Part shown: positions 22,381 to 34,361 of the stretch, piece by piece
Numbering within the stretch: position 1 is the stretch's first letter
Layout of the letters: each line of letters begins with the position of its first letter
From: Torreya grandis
Taxonomy: Eukaryota; Streptophyta; Pinopsida; Cupressales; Taxaceae
Length of the DNA: 64,000 bases
NCBI GenBank assembly: GCA_037957365.1
Contig: JARHVA010004226.1
Span: 682,001-746,000 of the forward strand
Reading direction: 5' to 3'
Program-made: the position numbers and the translations under genes
Notes under the pieces: model-generated
What the model was told of the DNA's origin: nothing
Seen by the model: the letters and a program-made list of their open reading frames with translations, nothing else
Database searches by the model: none

Positions 22381-24488
22381 TGCATGGATTTGTGAGGGAT
22401 ATACACCCTACATTCCATGACTTGGTTTTGATTTTATCCTAGAGTTGAGTAAATAGGCTATTGATTCCTTGGAATCTATTTCCTTGAACTATACATGCTT
22501 TTTTGATTTTGGGGAGTCTGGTATATTCACCAATTTTTACATTGGTTGAGATGAACTAGATAAATTATCTTGAGGGATTTCCTCAATTCAAACTAAATGT
22601 TTGGGCTTATGTGTTTGTAAAGTGACAAGAGGATCTTGGTGATTAAATAATGTGTGTTCCATGTCTATTGAAACATTTTTCACAACCTCTTATGTTTTGT
22701 TTGATTTATTTGAGACACCTTGATCAATTGTTATGTTCTCAATCAATGTTTATTGCATAGGTTCAATCACATTTCCTTGTTCCTTTGAGGCATCATTGTG
22801 GATTGAAGTAGTAACTAGAGAGTCGGTTAAGTCCTCAATAAGCTAATTGGCATACCATTGAATTCTTGTCTTAATCCTGTTGACATGATCTTGATCAATT
22901 GGTTTTGACTCTATAAGTATTTATTTATGTTTGTTAGAGGAAGAAGGTATGTTTTATTGTGAAAAAGCTTTCTCTTGATGTTGTTGTTCTCCTTCTCTAA
23001 ATAAGGTGTGCAATTTCTCCATAGGAAAATCATAGGGTAGTATAGCACTAGATTATATTAACATAAAGAGTGCTTCATCTTGGTTCTCTTGGCATTCAGT
23101 ATAATCTCCTTCAGATCCTACAGTTGTAGGAATGTCCTGAAAGATAATAAAATTATCTTGTCCATCATAAAATTTCTCATCCTCATATTTAGGGCCATAA
23201 GGGATGCCACTATGAGTGAACCTTTGAGTCATGTCCAAAAAGGTTTGCTTTATACATTTGTCTTATATTTAGATCAATGTTTTACAAACATTTTAAACAA
23301 GGTATGGATTTTGATCCTTTTTCCAAATTAATGACTAAGATACCAAAGAGACTATAAAAGGAAGGTGGATTGGAACCACACATAATTATAAGAATGTGTT
23401 CACAAAATTACTCAACCTTGAGTAGGGTTGAAATCATATAAATTATAAAAGGGTATGATAACTCAAAAAGCTTAGAGTGTCACTAGTACACTAAAACATA
23501 AACTTTTGAGATACCTTAATATTGTAAAATCTAGTTTAAATTAAATTAGTTACTACTATAAAAATAGAAGAAATATATTTAGATTAGGAAGGAGATAATG
23601 TGAAGCAATAAACTCATGATTTAGAAACATGCAATAATTTCTAAGTATAAAGCTAAAACCAAACAGGTAACATAACACCACCACATAGTAATAGGAATGG
23701 TAGTATAAAATGTGTTTTAATACTCAAAGCATGAGTGATACACAAGATGAATTGAGTACTAAAAAATATGATAATGTGATAATGAATCTATAAATGTCCC
23801 TCAATTCAAATGAGAAATTAAACCCAAGTTAAAACAAGTCAAGTGTAAATGGTGAATCTAATTTAACACATCCAATTTTAAAACTTAGAAAAGTCCAATT
23901 CCAAATTAAAATTATCAATGAGGGATTTTAAAAAATTTGGTAAATGATCTAGAATCAAATGGGAAGCATAACTACACCAAAATTGATGATATGACACAAT
24001 GTTTAAGATGACAATTTGAACAAGGAAAAAGATAATTTTCACTTGGACAGTGTAATGCCTCCTTGTTCAATAAATTTGGGGACAATGTGTTTGGTTTATG
24101 ATGTTTTTTTAACAAGTAAGTTTTGACCAAAAATAAGACCAAGTAATCTAAGACAAAGACAAATCAACTAATTAATTATCTTAAACCCTAAATTGACAAG
24201 GTATGGTAAAGTGGGATTAACTAAACTAATAAGTTTTTGAATGTTTCTAGATGGATCAGATACATAAGACTTTCACATCAACATTCAAGAGAAGAAGCAC
24301 GTCATTTGGGTCTATGTCACTTGGCTTGTTTTAAAAATGTATTGCACTTTTTACAACCATTACATCCATATTTCACTCAATGTAGTATGACGTCCAATGT
24401 GCTCAAACATCCCAAGCTTAGCCCCAGTGACAGGGGATGATATAACCATTCAAACCACCATCCTAGTGAGGTGATCCCAATTTATATG

Positions 24489-24511
24489 CCCCCCACCCTG
24501 CCACCCCCCCC
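24489..24511 (-). other. Potential G-quadruplex tract on the minus strand
   Basis: Runs of C6, C3, C2 and C8 within 23 bases. On the minus strand these are G8, GG, GGG and G6, enough for four G-tracts with short loops. It is the most GC-rich short segment in the surrounding 10 kb. Confidence 0.6.
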
Positions 24512-25280
24512 GATGGAGAGGGGTTGAAGATGATGCTCAAAGATGAATCCTTGGGTCAAAGCTTCCCTATAGAACTTATGGGAGGCAATGAAAATCCCTT
24601 CACAAGCCAAGATGTAATGAAATAAAATATTAAGTAAAAGAGCTTTAAGGTTGTTTCTAGATCACCTATGCCATGTGGGTCTTGGGGAGAGCCTTCACAA
24701 TATATATTTTATGCCTTTGGACTAAGGTAATTTTCAATGAAGATGGTGCCTTTGATCCCAAAAGTTCCCTATAGGGGATGGAGGGATAGCACACACACAT
24801 ACCTTCTTTTTTGCATAAACAATTCTAACTAAAAAAACAATAAATGACTTACATAAATCAAAAACTTTGAAGTGTGTTAAATTTTAGAGCACTAAAATGA
24901 AATATTTGGTGGTGTTCTTTGGCCCCTTGGCCTTAAGTTTGCATACTTTAAAATAAAAACAACAAAAACATTCAAGTAAGCATCTAAGTGTTTCTTTAAG
25001 CACCAAATAAAAATTTCTAATTTATTTTAAGTAATCAAAAGAGTTTTAAAAATATCTAATTAAGCATGATTGGGAATTTTTCAAGTATGACCTATAAGGA
25101 AATTGTTAGAATTTTGTTTAGCTTTGAAGCTCTTTTTCCAAATGAAACAAGTAACCTTGAAAAAGTTTGCTTTTGGGTTTGGATGACCTATCGACTTGAA
25201 GGCAAAACCACAAAAGATAAACATGTTAGGTTAGGCAATGGTTATCAAAAATTTCAATAAATCTCAAAAAAATAAAATAA

Positions 25281-25331
25281 ACAACAATAACAACAACAAC
25301 AACAATCATAATAATTATAATAATAATAAAC
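25281..25331 (+). repeat. AAC/AAT trinucleotide microsatellite
   Basis: ACAACAATAACAACAACAAC is followed by imperfect ATA/AAT units up to AATAATAATAA. It lies close to the inner edge of the family-D LTR. Confidence 0.9.
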
Positions 25332-25599
25332 TTATGAAACATGCAAACAGGAAGTTATAATGTTAAAACAAATAAAACCAAACACATAAAACATAAAAAC
25401 TTGTAATCATTTCCCATCAGCCATGCCAAAATATAAAATGGATTATGAAGAGGATCTATTCAAACATTAGTCATGAAAACTCATAAAAAAAATGCATAAG
25501 AATTGACAATCTAAGCCAAACTATTCATGCGAGGTTTGATAATAATAACAAGATACAAATGAAAGAAAGAAATAACTGATTACCTTCCCAAATGACTCC

Positions 25600-26560
25600 A
25601 TTACTCAAAAGTGACTCAAAATCATGTTCTCTCCTTGATCAAATATTCTTGTCTTCATCAACAATAGTGGCATAGCTCTTCCAATGTATCAAGAACAATT
25701 TTTAAAACCTAGGATCATGATAGGAACTATCTAACTTGCCTATCAATGAAGCTAATCCAAATGCAAATAACATAAAAAATTAAAACACAAATGACTTGTG
25801 GAGGGATTTTAGCATTATAAGTTTACATAATTTAAGCTTAAGAATGGTAGTGTGAGGCCTTCTATTTATATATTTTTGAGATTGTTCAGGATCAACCATG
25901 ATTGTCCATCTCAAGATTGAGATGTGTGGCTATGGATTAATCTAATATTTTTAATTAAATCCATAAATATTCTCATCATGATTTTTGAAGAAGGGGCATT
26001 AATGAGGCATGGGAGGTATTAAAGTGACATGTGAGGCCATAATCATTATATTTATTGCAATTATGGATTTTGGATGCCACCCCATAGATGATGTCATTTA
26101 GGTGATGCAAATACTGAGAGTCTATTTCCAATAAATAAATAATTAATAACCTTCATGGAATATCCACTTAAGCTATTTATTTTAATCAATTATATTTAAA
26201 CATGATTAATCTATTTTAGTGCAATTATTTGGATATTGGCCCTCAATTAATTAAAATGATCAAAAAGTCATATTATTGGGTTATAATTTATTTCAAGAAG
26301 AATTGGTAGGTGATGTTAGATGTGTTAGAATTATATTCCCATTTAGGATGTTGGAAACACAAAACAACAAAGGTACATGACGTGTACCAATAAATTAGAA
26401 GAAAAGAGTGATCTAGAGCACAAAAAGGCGAAATCATCATTTTGACTCAAAATAAATTGATCAAAGTTAGGTATCACATAAAATGCATTTCCCCATTTAG
26501 AGATACGTTGGCCTAAATTAGCACTTGTAAATGAAAAGTTTGAACCATTTCGGGTGTTTT
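25600..26560 (-). repeat. LTR of family D, copy 2 (5' LTR of a minus-strand element)
   Basis: Inverted match to about 1850-2880. Minus-strand anchors are GGGGTGGCATCC, CATGCCTCATTAATGCC, CACATCTCAATCTTGAGATG and the TATA region. Gypsy gag follows on the same strand. End positions are approximate because the copies are strongly diverged. Confidence 0.6.
25861..25873 (-). promoter_or_regulatory. TATA box in family D LTR copy 2
   Basis: The minus strand reads ATATATAAATAGA, a good plant TATA box, at the position matching CTATAAATAAG in the other copy. Confidence 0.55.
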
Positions 26561-27689
26561 AGTGATTTTGGCTTAAAATCTGTATTTGAGTGAAATTTGA
26601 GTAAGATTGGCAATTTCAACATAAATAGTGTTAATAATTGGATGTTTACAGTACTTAGTAAAAAATATGAGTAGGTGTAGGATTATCAATATAAAGATAT
26701 AAAAATGTTATCTCTATGATGTAGAGTTTAGAAATATGTAACCTGGAAATCAAAACTGTGTATAGGATGCCCCCAAATGGGAGAATATATCAAATGAGAA
26801 ACCCATGTATCTTTGTAGATGTCCCTAATGGGTAGATAATAGTAAATCTAGATATATGTATTGGACTTGGGTCTTATTAGTATCCACAAACACTCAACAA
26901 TAATAAGTGAAGCATGTATGCATGATAAGAACTGACTATACTAAGATAGCTAACATATTTAGTAGATAGGAAATATAAGAAGTGTAAATATGGCAATGCA
27001 TATAATCTATAATTTGTATTTTTTGAGTAAATATTTGATTTTTTTTATATTTTATCATATTATATTATTTTTGTATTTTTTGGATATAATCTATATACAA
27101 GTAACATGAAAATGAAACTATATAGCAGGAGCAAGAAATAATGAAACTATGTACAAGAAGGGAGGAACAAAATAACTGATGAGTCTCATGGGAGACTCAC
27201 TATAAATGTGGCCTGTGTCAAATAAAAGAATAATAATCATGTGTGTTATGTTAAAAGGTAATTTAGGTCCCAAAACCTAATGTATTGAGTGATCTATATC
27301 TACCACTACTTATGGAGTGGTGTTAGGAATCCATGAAGCTAATTGGGGTGTTTTATGAACTGTAGGAGTCTTAGGGACCCATCTAGTAGAATATGTTATA
27401 GCTAGCATGGGTGCCCTATGCTAAGAACCCTATGAACTCAATGACATTGATCTTAGAAGAAAATGGGTAGAGGGAGGCCCTATATAATATGTAATATATC
27501 TCTAACATAGGGTCTCTATAATAAGGGCCTTTGTGGGAGAATATGTGTACGTGGTAACATTGTAGGAGTAGATCTCACCTACACTAGTGGCTCAACTAAA
27601 CTCTATGGTGTATTGATCATAGATGTGATTGGAACTATAATTGATAGTTTCTATGTGACTTCATGTGGGATAGGTAAAGGATACACATA
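26561..27689. other. No gene recognised
   Basis: Sequence between the D LTR and the protease remnant at 27.7 kb. The minus strand would correspond to the region downstream of that protease, but no RT motif is visible. An AT-rich run at 27000-27080 could be low-complexity spacer. Confidence 0.35.
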
Positions 27690-28060
27690 TGAAATATCCT
27701 CAATTGTGACCACTTGATTAGCATGTATATATTTGAGGCATCTGTGCATAGTGGATATAATGGCTCATAGTTGTTATATCCATGGCCTACCCAATAACAT
27801 GTCAAATAGGCCTACACTAGGTATTACTAATAATATAGTAACCACATGTGCTGGTCTAACCTATTATGGAAGTATAATCTCCCTAATGGAGCTTCAAACA
27901 TGGGCACTAAAACCCTGATTAATTGTGTCAATCAAAGAAATGTCCTACTCTAAATAACCCAATTTTTGTAGAAGTTTGATAGTACACATGTTAATAACTA
28001 ACCATTTTTCAACCATAACACTATGAATAGGATGATGATCAATGTAAGGTCTTAAAAAAG
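27690..28060 (-). pseudogene. pol: Gypsy aspartic protease remnant (27.7-31.3 kb element)
   Basis: On the minus strand the frame contains KLLQKLGYLE near 27960, SSIREIILP near 27880 and the flap-end signature LLGRPWI at 27797-27777, then AIISTMHRCLK. This matches the VxLP...LLGRPWIH..aiPSTlH pattern of plant gypsy proteases. Stops replace expected residues after PWI and elsewhere. The active-site DSG segment is not legible. Confidence 0.65.
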
Positions 28061-28379
28061 TGCATATAGATCTAAATCATCATTAAAAATCTCTTGCTTT
28101 GAGAAAGTGATGAGTGGTCTAGTTGGTATTATAGTATGATACACACTAATGATATTATGTAGGGGCTGTGCATCCTCTGTAGTAGTGTGATACGATTCCA
28201 ATGGTGCATGTGAATGATAATTATAATGAACATCTAAAGTGCCACCTAACTCATTAGTTGTATGTTTTAAAAACAAATCTAAAAATATTTTCAATGCCTT
28301 ATCTTCCCTTTGTTGTTAGGTGCCTCTATGGGTGTACCCACATCAATGATGTTACCTCTATCAAATCTCATATCTTGTG
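28061..28379 (-). pseudogene. gag: Gag-protease linker remnant
   Basis: An 80-residue open stretch (28294-28052) reads MKIFLDLFLKHTTNELGGTL and ends NDDLDLYALF. It lies between the nucleocapsid-like motif and protease. No domain recognised; position suggests the variable linker. Confidence 0.4.
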
Positions 28380-28733
28380 TTTCAAGATGATGTACCTATT
28401 TTTAGTATGGCTTGGTACCCTATGATAGTCATAGAATGCATTATAATCATAACTCTTTAGAAGAGTCCATGTCGTATCAACCAATTTTATGGGAGGGATA
28501 GATATGACAATGCATTCCAAGCACTATTGTAAAACATGTGTTGACGATTTTGGTAGATTGGTGAAAACTCTCCATGGAGGAGATGATAAAACCAAGTGAG
28601 GAGGTGGTTCTAAGGCTAAATTAACTATGGAATCTTGATCACTCTTATTTTTAGTGGCCCTTACTTTGTATGGAGGCTTATAATAACTCTCAGTAGTTGA
28701 CTTTGATCTAGTTGTGTACTTTAATTTTCCCAT
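28380..28733 (-). pseudogene. gag: Gag nucleocapsid-like remnant
   Basis: A 69-residue open frame (28733-28524) is basic at its start (MGKLKYTTRSKSTTESYYK). Further on, another frame reads YDYHRVPSHTKNRYIILKHK and DLIEVTSLMWVHP near 28430-28350. This resembles YHRxxGHxTxxCxxLKxxIQDLI of plant gypsy Gag, with the Gly and Cys positions changed. Capsid lies upstream at 29985-30440, separated by about 1.2 kb of unrelated AT-rich DNA. Confidence 0.6.
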
Positions 28734-28739
28734 ATAAAG

Positions 28740-29984
28740 AAGCTTGAATTCCTTTTATTTCACTATTTAGCATAAATCTGTGAACATTATAAACTTATTG
28801 AACAAGATATCTTCATGTAATACTAGTAGTAATTTATTTTCAAAATACATTGATATATAATTATAAAATTTTTATGAAATAAATTTTACATGAAAATATA
28901 CATTCTCATGCATCTACCCTCCAATTTTCAAATATTTTGGGTAAGTATTTTTCAAGTGATAGAGGTTTTAGGGTGTCTAGACAAGCCTTTTCTACAAAAG
29001 TACAGTCTTACAAACTATATTTTAATGTTTTATCTACATTAAAAATTTGTAAAGACATGAAAACACTTTTATAATAATAATGACATTACCACCTACGTAT
29101 ATTTCAAATTTCATTATTTTTAGAGGCTCAAAACTCAAGTTATAGCTTTTTTAATGCAAACTAGGATTTTTAGGGAAATAAACAGGCTTATTTACTATTT
29201 TTTTTATCTTGAGTTATAGACAGTCTCAAGATATGATTAATTTTTAATTTAGACCTATAAAATAATAAATATTTTCTCCAATATTTTATTTGGATTTTTA
29301 AATCGACAAAATCATCAAAACTAACCTTCTAAATGACCTACAAGATCTTTCTTCAAATTCAACCTCTCATTAAGACTCTTGAGGATGGATCCATGGTATA
29401 TCAGTTTATTGAATAGGTTTAGAGATATAATTAAAGTTATTTTATTTTTTTTAAACCTTAAAATCAAGTTATAATACTTCAAACATGTTAAGAAATTCAT
29501 TCTTTTATGCTTGTAGGCCTGCATAGGCCATCTCAAGATTGAAGCCTTGATGAAGCTTGAGAAGGATATATATGAGCTTATACCTTATTTATAGATCATT
29601 TAATTCAAGGATAAAATTGAGGCCTATATATCATCACATTATTTAATAATTAAATTCTTTGAAGTGTAATGAAATCATGGTTCTTATCCTAGAGTTGCAA
29701 CTTATGTTAAGAATTATATTCCTGGTGTGCAAACCTATATATCTTTATTCACTTTAAAATATCTAAAAACATATATATTGAACTATAATAGGTTTGAAAC
29801 CAATTTATTTAAAGTATATAATGAAATAATAGGAGTTTTTGGCTATGTTTGAGGATCCATCCATCAAGAGAAAACCTCTCAAACACTTGAAAACCTTTCC
29901 TCATGCTTGTAGATCTACACATATCTCTTCTAAATTAAAAATTCATTAACATGTTAAGAAGGATATAAAGAGTGTTCATGATAA
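28740..29984. other. AT-rich insertion between two halves of a gag gene
   Basis: This stretch separates the capsid and nucleocapsid-like parts of one minus-strand gag. It contains no motif. Its size and composition suggest a later insertion or a highly diverged gag middle; I cannot find terminal repeats. Confidence 0.4.
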
Positions 29985-30440
29985 TTATAATCTCTATTTG
30001 AATATGTTTTGGATATCTCTATCCACCATGGGGCTAGTCATCTTTTCTAATATAATTTATATCTCTAGACATTCTGGAATAGGCTCATTAGATTTCTACT
30101 TAAGTTGTGCCACTTAAGGACATGATATCTTATCACTAATTTTAATTGAAAAGTATGCTAAAAACATATCTACCAATGGATTAAATGTGGTGATGGACTG
30201 ATTTAGAAGATCAAAGAACCATTGTAAGGCATAATCCTTTACACTGCATGGAAATAACTTAGTAAGGAGCCAATATTTGGACACATAGTCCAAATGTGCT
30301 ATGTGGAAAGCTCATAGATGGTACTCTAGGTCACCCTTACCATCATACAAAGTAAGTTTAGGTGACACAAATATGAATGGCAAATGAGTTGTCACTATGT
30401 GTTGTGCCAAAGGTGTATGTAAAAGAACCTAAGAATCCAA
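29985..30440 (-). pseudogene. gag: Ty3/gypsy gag capsid remnant
   Basis: The minus-strand frame shows SPKLTLYDGKGDLEYHL, a stop at the usual Arg, then AFHIAHLDYVSKYW, LTKLFPCSVKDYALQWF, DLLNQSITTFNPLVDMFLAY and FSIKISDKIS, all in normal gag order. Only about three stops occur in 130 residues, so this is one of the better gypsy gag copies here. Confidence 0.85.
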
Positions 30441-31310
30441 GGCCTATGATGGCCTAGTAACACCCTACTCAAGATGTAACACCTTATCCTATAAAGAATG
30501 AATCTCATGCATAAAGGATTATACATCTGGAGAGGAGGAACAAACCATAGGAGGTGTTATTATTGTTTAAGGTTGTTGAGTTAAAATAATTTATTGTACA
30601 AATTGAGTTTCCCTCAAAGTAGGTGTAACAATATTATTATTTGGGGGAGTGGAGGATTGACCATTATTTGATTTGTTCTTTATTTCCATTATGACTTGCA
30701 AAATTTATGCATGATCATGTGGTTTTTCTTGAAGTCTATCTCTAAAACTCTATAAAATTTCATCCTTATTGACTATAAGATTTTCATTGTTAAGTGGGGG
30801 GAGAGTGTCTTGATTCCCATCTTGTGTATTATTTTGATCTTAATTATGTTGCTTATCTTGTACTTTATGATTTGGCTATGAGAGAGTGATAGGAATAGAT
30901 TTATTAGGTATAGATGCATATACATGATGAATACTAGCATATTATAAAGACTTTATACATGTAATTTAATTTTCTAATAATGTGACCTTTTCACTTAATA
31001 ACTTATTTTGATTCTATAATTCTGATATTAGCTTGTTCATACTAATAATTTAATCCCTTAAAGTCTAAAAATTGAAAGCCTTGGTTGATTTTGATTGAAC
31101 ATGTAGGCACACACCCTATAAGGGAGAGGTGAAGACATATATAGGCTGAGTATGGGCATTAGTAACAAGAGTATAGGTTGCTTCATATCATATAGGAGTG
31201 ATAACATTGACTTAGTTAGAGGGAAACTAGTTATCACCCTCATGGATATGGGGAGGATAAGGAGATTATTTACTATGCATAAGATATGACATTGAAACTT
31301 GAAACATGGT
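30441..31310 (-). pseudogene. gag: Gag N-terminal region remnant
   Basis: Minus-strand frames upstream of the capsid motif. They include YEATYTLVTNAHTQPIYVF in a frame with stops near 31200, typical of the Pro/Thr-rich variable Gag N-terminus, and LLHTPLAQHIV just before capsid. The start codon is unclear. Confidence 0.45.
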
Positions 31311-31629
31311 TATTAGCTTATATACTAAATTTTATATGTGTGTAAGGGTTTAATTCTTAATGGAATTCCACATAAGATAAAAATAACATGTTATGAAATA
31401 TGACATATATTTATACTAATTTAAAGCATCATGTACATATGTGTTTATGTCATCTTTGAATTCATACCAAATGAAAGGAAACATACATGTAAGAGAAGCT
31501 AGAAAACTTTGCATAAAAAAGTAATTAAGTTCATCTATCATTATTATCATGATTATATGAAATATATATAAAAAAATAAAGGGATCTAAAATATGGCTAA
31601 GGGTCTTAAAAATCTAGAAACATAAACCC
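31311..31629. other. No gene seen
   Basis: AT-rich sequence between the gag N-terminus and the family E repeat. It is where a PBS would be expected if E were its 5' LTR, but no TGG-starting PBS is evident. Confidence 0.35.
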
Positions 31630-32880
31630 TAGGATTACCTAGGGTTAGGGTTTTTGCACTATTTAAAGTAAGTTGGCTTCACCAAATGATTTATATTTTT
31701 AGGGTTTATAGAGTGTAAGCCATAGGTTGTTAAAGGGTATGAGTATAGTAAATTAGGGTAAAAATATGTAATAAATGTAACCACTAATTTATAATATAAT
31801 TGACCTAGTTTGATCTTTCTAAAAATATCAATAAATGATATAAAAAAATACTTTAATATAAATTGATTGAGATGGGAGATCTAAAAGTTAAAATGGGACA
31901 AGAGCTACTCTGAGTGTCATAAATAGGATCTAGGTGTCAAAACCCTTCATAGACAATAGCATCCTAATTGGAGAGTAACACAAATAGTGCCAATGTCTTT
32001 CTTTTAGCACTAATGTCCTCTATGTAAAACTATTTTGAGCTTCTAAGTGTACCTCTATTTGAGTTTACCAAGCCTATTCCTATATACATGAGTTTTAATT
32101 CCCTATCAGTGACCTATTTTAACTAATTTTACATGCAAACCCTAGATATCCATGTTGTTAAGGCATATGATTAACACAAGTAGCAAAGAGTGAGGATATA
32201 CATCTTTGACACCCCAATGTGATGAGAGTTTCCTACATACCAATACTCTGAGGAGGGATCAAGCTTGATGTAGTTATCCCCACCTAAGTACTAGTGTAAG
32301 TGTAAGTGAAGCTAATATAAATGCTAGTTTGAGTTATTTTGAGTGGAGTTTGAGACTATAAATATGAGTATTCTTAGCTTGGAATGACTATAGATGACTA
32401 TATGTAGAAGTAAGGTAGAATAGGGATTGATAAAGTTTATTGTGCACAACTTATTTTGAGCTATTTTGTGTTATTTGCATCTGATTTCGATCTAGTGAAT
32501 AATGGGATAAAAGTCATGTATATATACTATTTTAGTGATTGTGCAGGTCTTAAAAGAGGTATAGGATGACCCTAGGTGGTTGTTATTTTGAAAATATATC
32601 CTTTGGTTTCTAAATGCATGAAAAGGATAACAACGCCCAAATTGGGACATTAGTGCCATTGACACTACTATCCAAATTATGGTGCCAGTGCCTAGGTGTC
32701 AGAACTTAAGGCACTAGGGGCTAAGATGTTAAAGTGAGGGTCTAGGATTACTTTAGGGATGTGTGTGTCCCACAAAAAGGATAGATAAGTGTGTAAATAG
32801 GTCCTAATATATCTCTAGGGATAACTTAGGGATGGGTGCTATCAATTAACACTCTTAGCACTCAAGTTCCATTTTTAGAT
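31630..32880 (+). repeat. LTR-like repeat of family E, copy 1
   Basis: Inverted match to about 60083-61290. Shared phrases include AAGTAAGTTGGCTTCACCAA, CTCTGAGGAGGGATCAAGCT, AGACTATAAATA and ATTTGCATCTGATTTC. The TATA-like site conserved between copies is on the plus strand here. That disagrees with its use as 5' LTR of the minus-strand gag next to it. It may therefore be a solo LTR that inserted nearby. Confidence 0.55.
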
Positions 32881-33595
32881 GATTACACAATGAGTGTAAA
32901 ATTTGAGAGATAATGTTTGGTTGGTAGTCATATCAATTTTGATTCAATTTCTCTAAATTGTTGTATTATTATTTATTCAAATCAATGCAAGAGCATCCCT
33001 TGGCTAATTAGTAGCATTTGAGGAAAATTCATATCAAATTGTAGTCGCACAAGTTAATTATAATGCTTAGGTGAATTATATTTTACTAGGTAATTTTGAT
33101 CATTTTATAATGGGGTCCTTTTCTCAAAGCTATGATGTTCTATTTTTAATTACTACTTAGGAGGAGGCACCATGATGATATCATATTTGGACTTTGTAGG
33201 GGTTGAATTAATTTTTTTAATGTTTTGTTATATTTTTATGCCATCGATTGAGATAAAGACACTAGGTTAATCTATGAATGTCACCAAACTAGACATGACA
33301 ATTTTAGAATGTTTTTGACATTTTATATGTCATTGATTGTTAATGACCAATTTTGGAATATTTTTAGGCATTAGATTTTTTGAGATGTTTTTAATAATTG
33401 GTTAAGGTGTTGGATTAACTTGGGTGGACCTATGAGTTTTTAGAATATTAATAGGTGAGTGTTGGGTCACATAACCTAAGTTAGTGAAAGCAATGATATT
33501 GTTTATATCTCACATTTGTATAATTATTTCTTCATCATTTAAAGTGATAGGGTTGATTATTGTTTCAATTATATATTTTTCATTTCCTAGATTAG
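32881..33595. other. No gene seen
   Basis: Flank between the family E repeat and the copia 3' LTR. AT-rich, without recognisable motifs. Confidence 0.4.
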
Positions 33596-34281
33596 TGTTG
33601 GGGATCAACCAACAATTTGATTACACTTATGAAAGCAATAAATGCGAAATTAAATCAGATAGATAAGTAACTAGAATGATAAATAGAAAAGAACAAGAGA
33701 TACAAGAAATCACCCTAAAAACTTGTATTAAACTCTTTACAGAAGGAATACAATTGAAGAAACTTCTTTCTTCCACACCTCTCTCAGATGTACAGATCTC
33801 TCTCTAGATCTCTTTCCCTCAAGAGCTCTCTCTCTCAAGTACAATCAACTCCAACAACCTGGAATGATTCACCTATACAATTCTATACTGTTCTTTCAAC
33901 ATACCAATTCAATAAGCTAAGAAGATCTTTCCTATTATAGAATTAGGAAACTTGAGCATGCATTTACAACCAACAGTTATGCCTCTTGAACAAGGGCTCT
34001 AAAAACAATCTTACTAATAATAGAGACGCGGACTTAAGAATATGACTTAATCTCATCATGCAAACACTCAGTTCTGTCCTCAAAAATAGCTCTCTGGATG
34101 CACAGGTAACCGATGCCGATTCCTGCTTGCTTGCCTGTGACCAACATCGGCCGATCCCTGTCGACGCCGGCATCTCTTGAACTGATCCTGACCGACATCG
34201 ATCGCTCCTGACCGACGCCGGTGACTGTGTAAACCTACAAACTACCAAATCTGCTCCTTGGTGAAGCTTTTAGGCTCCACA
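33596..34281 (-). repeat. Copia 3' LTR
   Basis: Plus-strand ends are TGTTGGGGATC and GGCTCCACA, giving a 686-bp LTR with TG/CA ends. It matches 38511-39187. A pyrimidine-rich run on the plus strand (CTCTCTCTAGATCTC near 33796) marks the GA-rich transcribed leader on the element's sense strand. Confidence 0.9.
34109..34222. promoter_or_regulatory. Dyad array with DRE/CRT-like cores, copia 3' LTR
   Basis: Five 12-bp units related to ACCGAC(A/G)(T/C)CGGT start at 34109, 34140, 34160, 34191 and 34211, with spacings 31, 20, 31, 20. The fifth reads ACCGACGCCGGT. ACCGAC is the core of the plant dehydration-responsive element bound by DREB/CBF factors. The array lies near the U3 start of the LTR. 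Regulatory function is inferred from motif and position only. Confidence 0.6.
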
Positions 34282-34290
34282 CCTTAAAAA

Positions 34291-34303
34291 TGTCCCACTT
34301 GGA
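34291..34303 (-). other. Copia polypurine tract
   Basis: The minus strand reads CCAAGTGGGACA, very close to the CCAAGTGGGAGA tract typical before copia 3' LTRs. It lies about ten bases from the LTR end at 34281. It would prime plus-strand DNA synthesis. Confidence 0.7.
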
Positions 34304-34361
34304 GATAAATAGTTGCACCAGTACATGTACAAAAACATCTTCTAGCTCCTCCATCTTCAAC

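Larger units (their letters stand above)
22381..25599. other. Long leader or insertion region, no gene recognised
   Basis: It lies between the family-D 5' LTR and its gag on the minus strand. Only short open stretches exist, such as a 61-residue acidic one on the minus strand at 23238-23053 (EDEKFYDGQDNFIIFQD), which I do not recognise. A C-rich tract occurs at 24489-24511 and a simple repeat at 25281-25331. The stretch is longer than a normal leader, so it may hold a degraded insertion. Confidence 0.4.

Noticed and set aside
24237..24540. Possible host exon around the C-rich tract
   Set aside because: A 67-residue open frame exists but has no motif or splice pattern, and the context is a gypsy leader.
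31630..32880. Family E repeat as 5' LTR of the minus-strand gag at 30 kb
   Set aside because: The conserved TATA-like site points the other way and no primer binding site is seen between repeat and gag.
34109..34222. CRISPR-like array from regularly spaced palindromes
   Set aside because: Units are only 12 bp, spacing alternates 31/20, spacers repeat between LTRs, and the setting is a plant retrotransposon.
33964..34248. 94-residue minus-strand open frame in the copia 3' LTR
   Set aside because: It is contained in the LTR and created by the GC-richer dyad array; the other LTR does not keep it.
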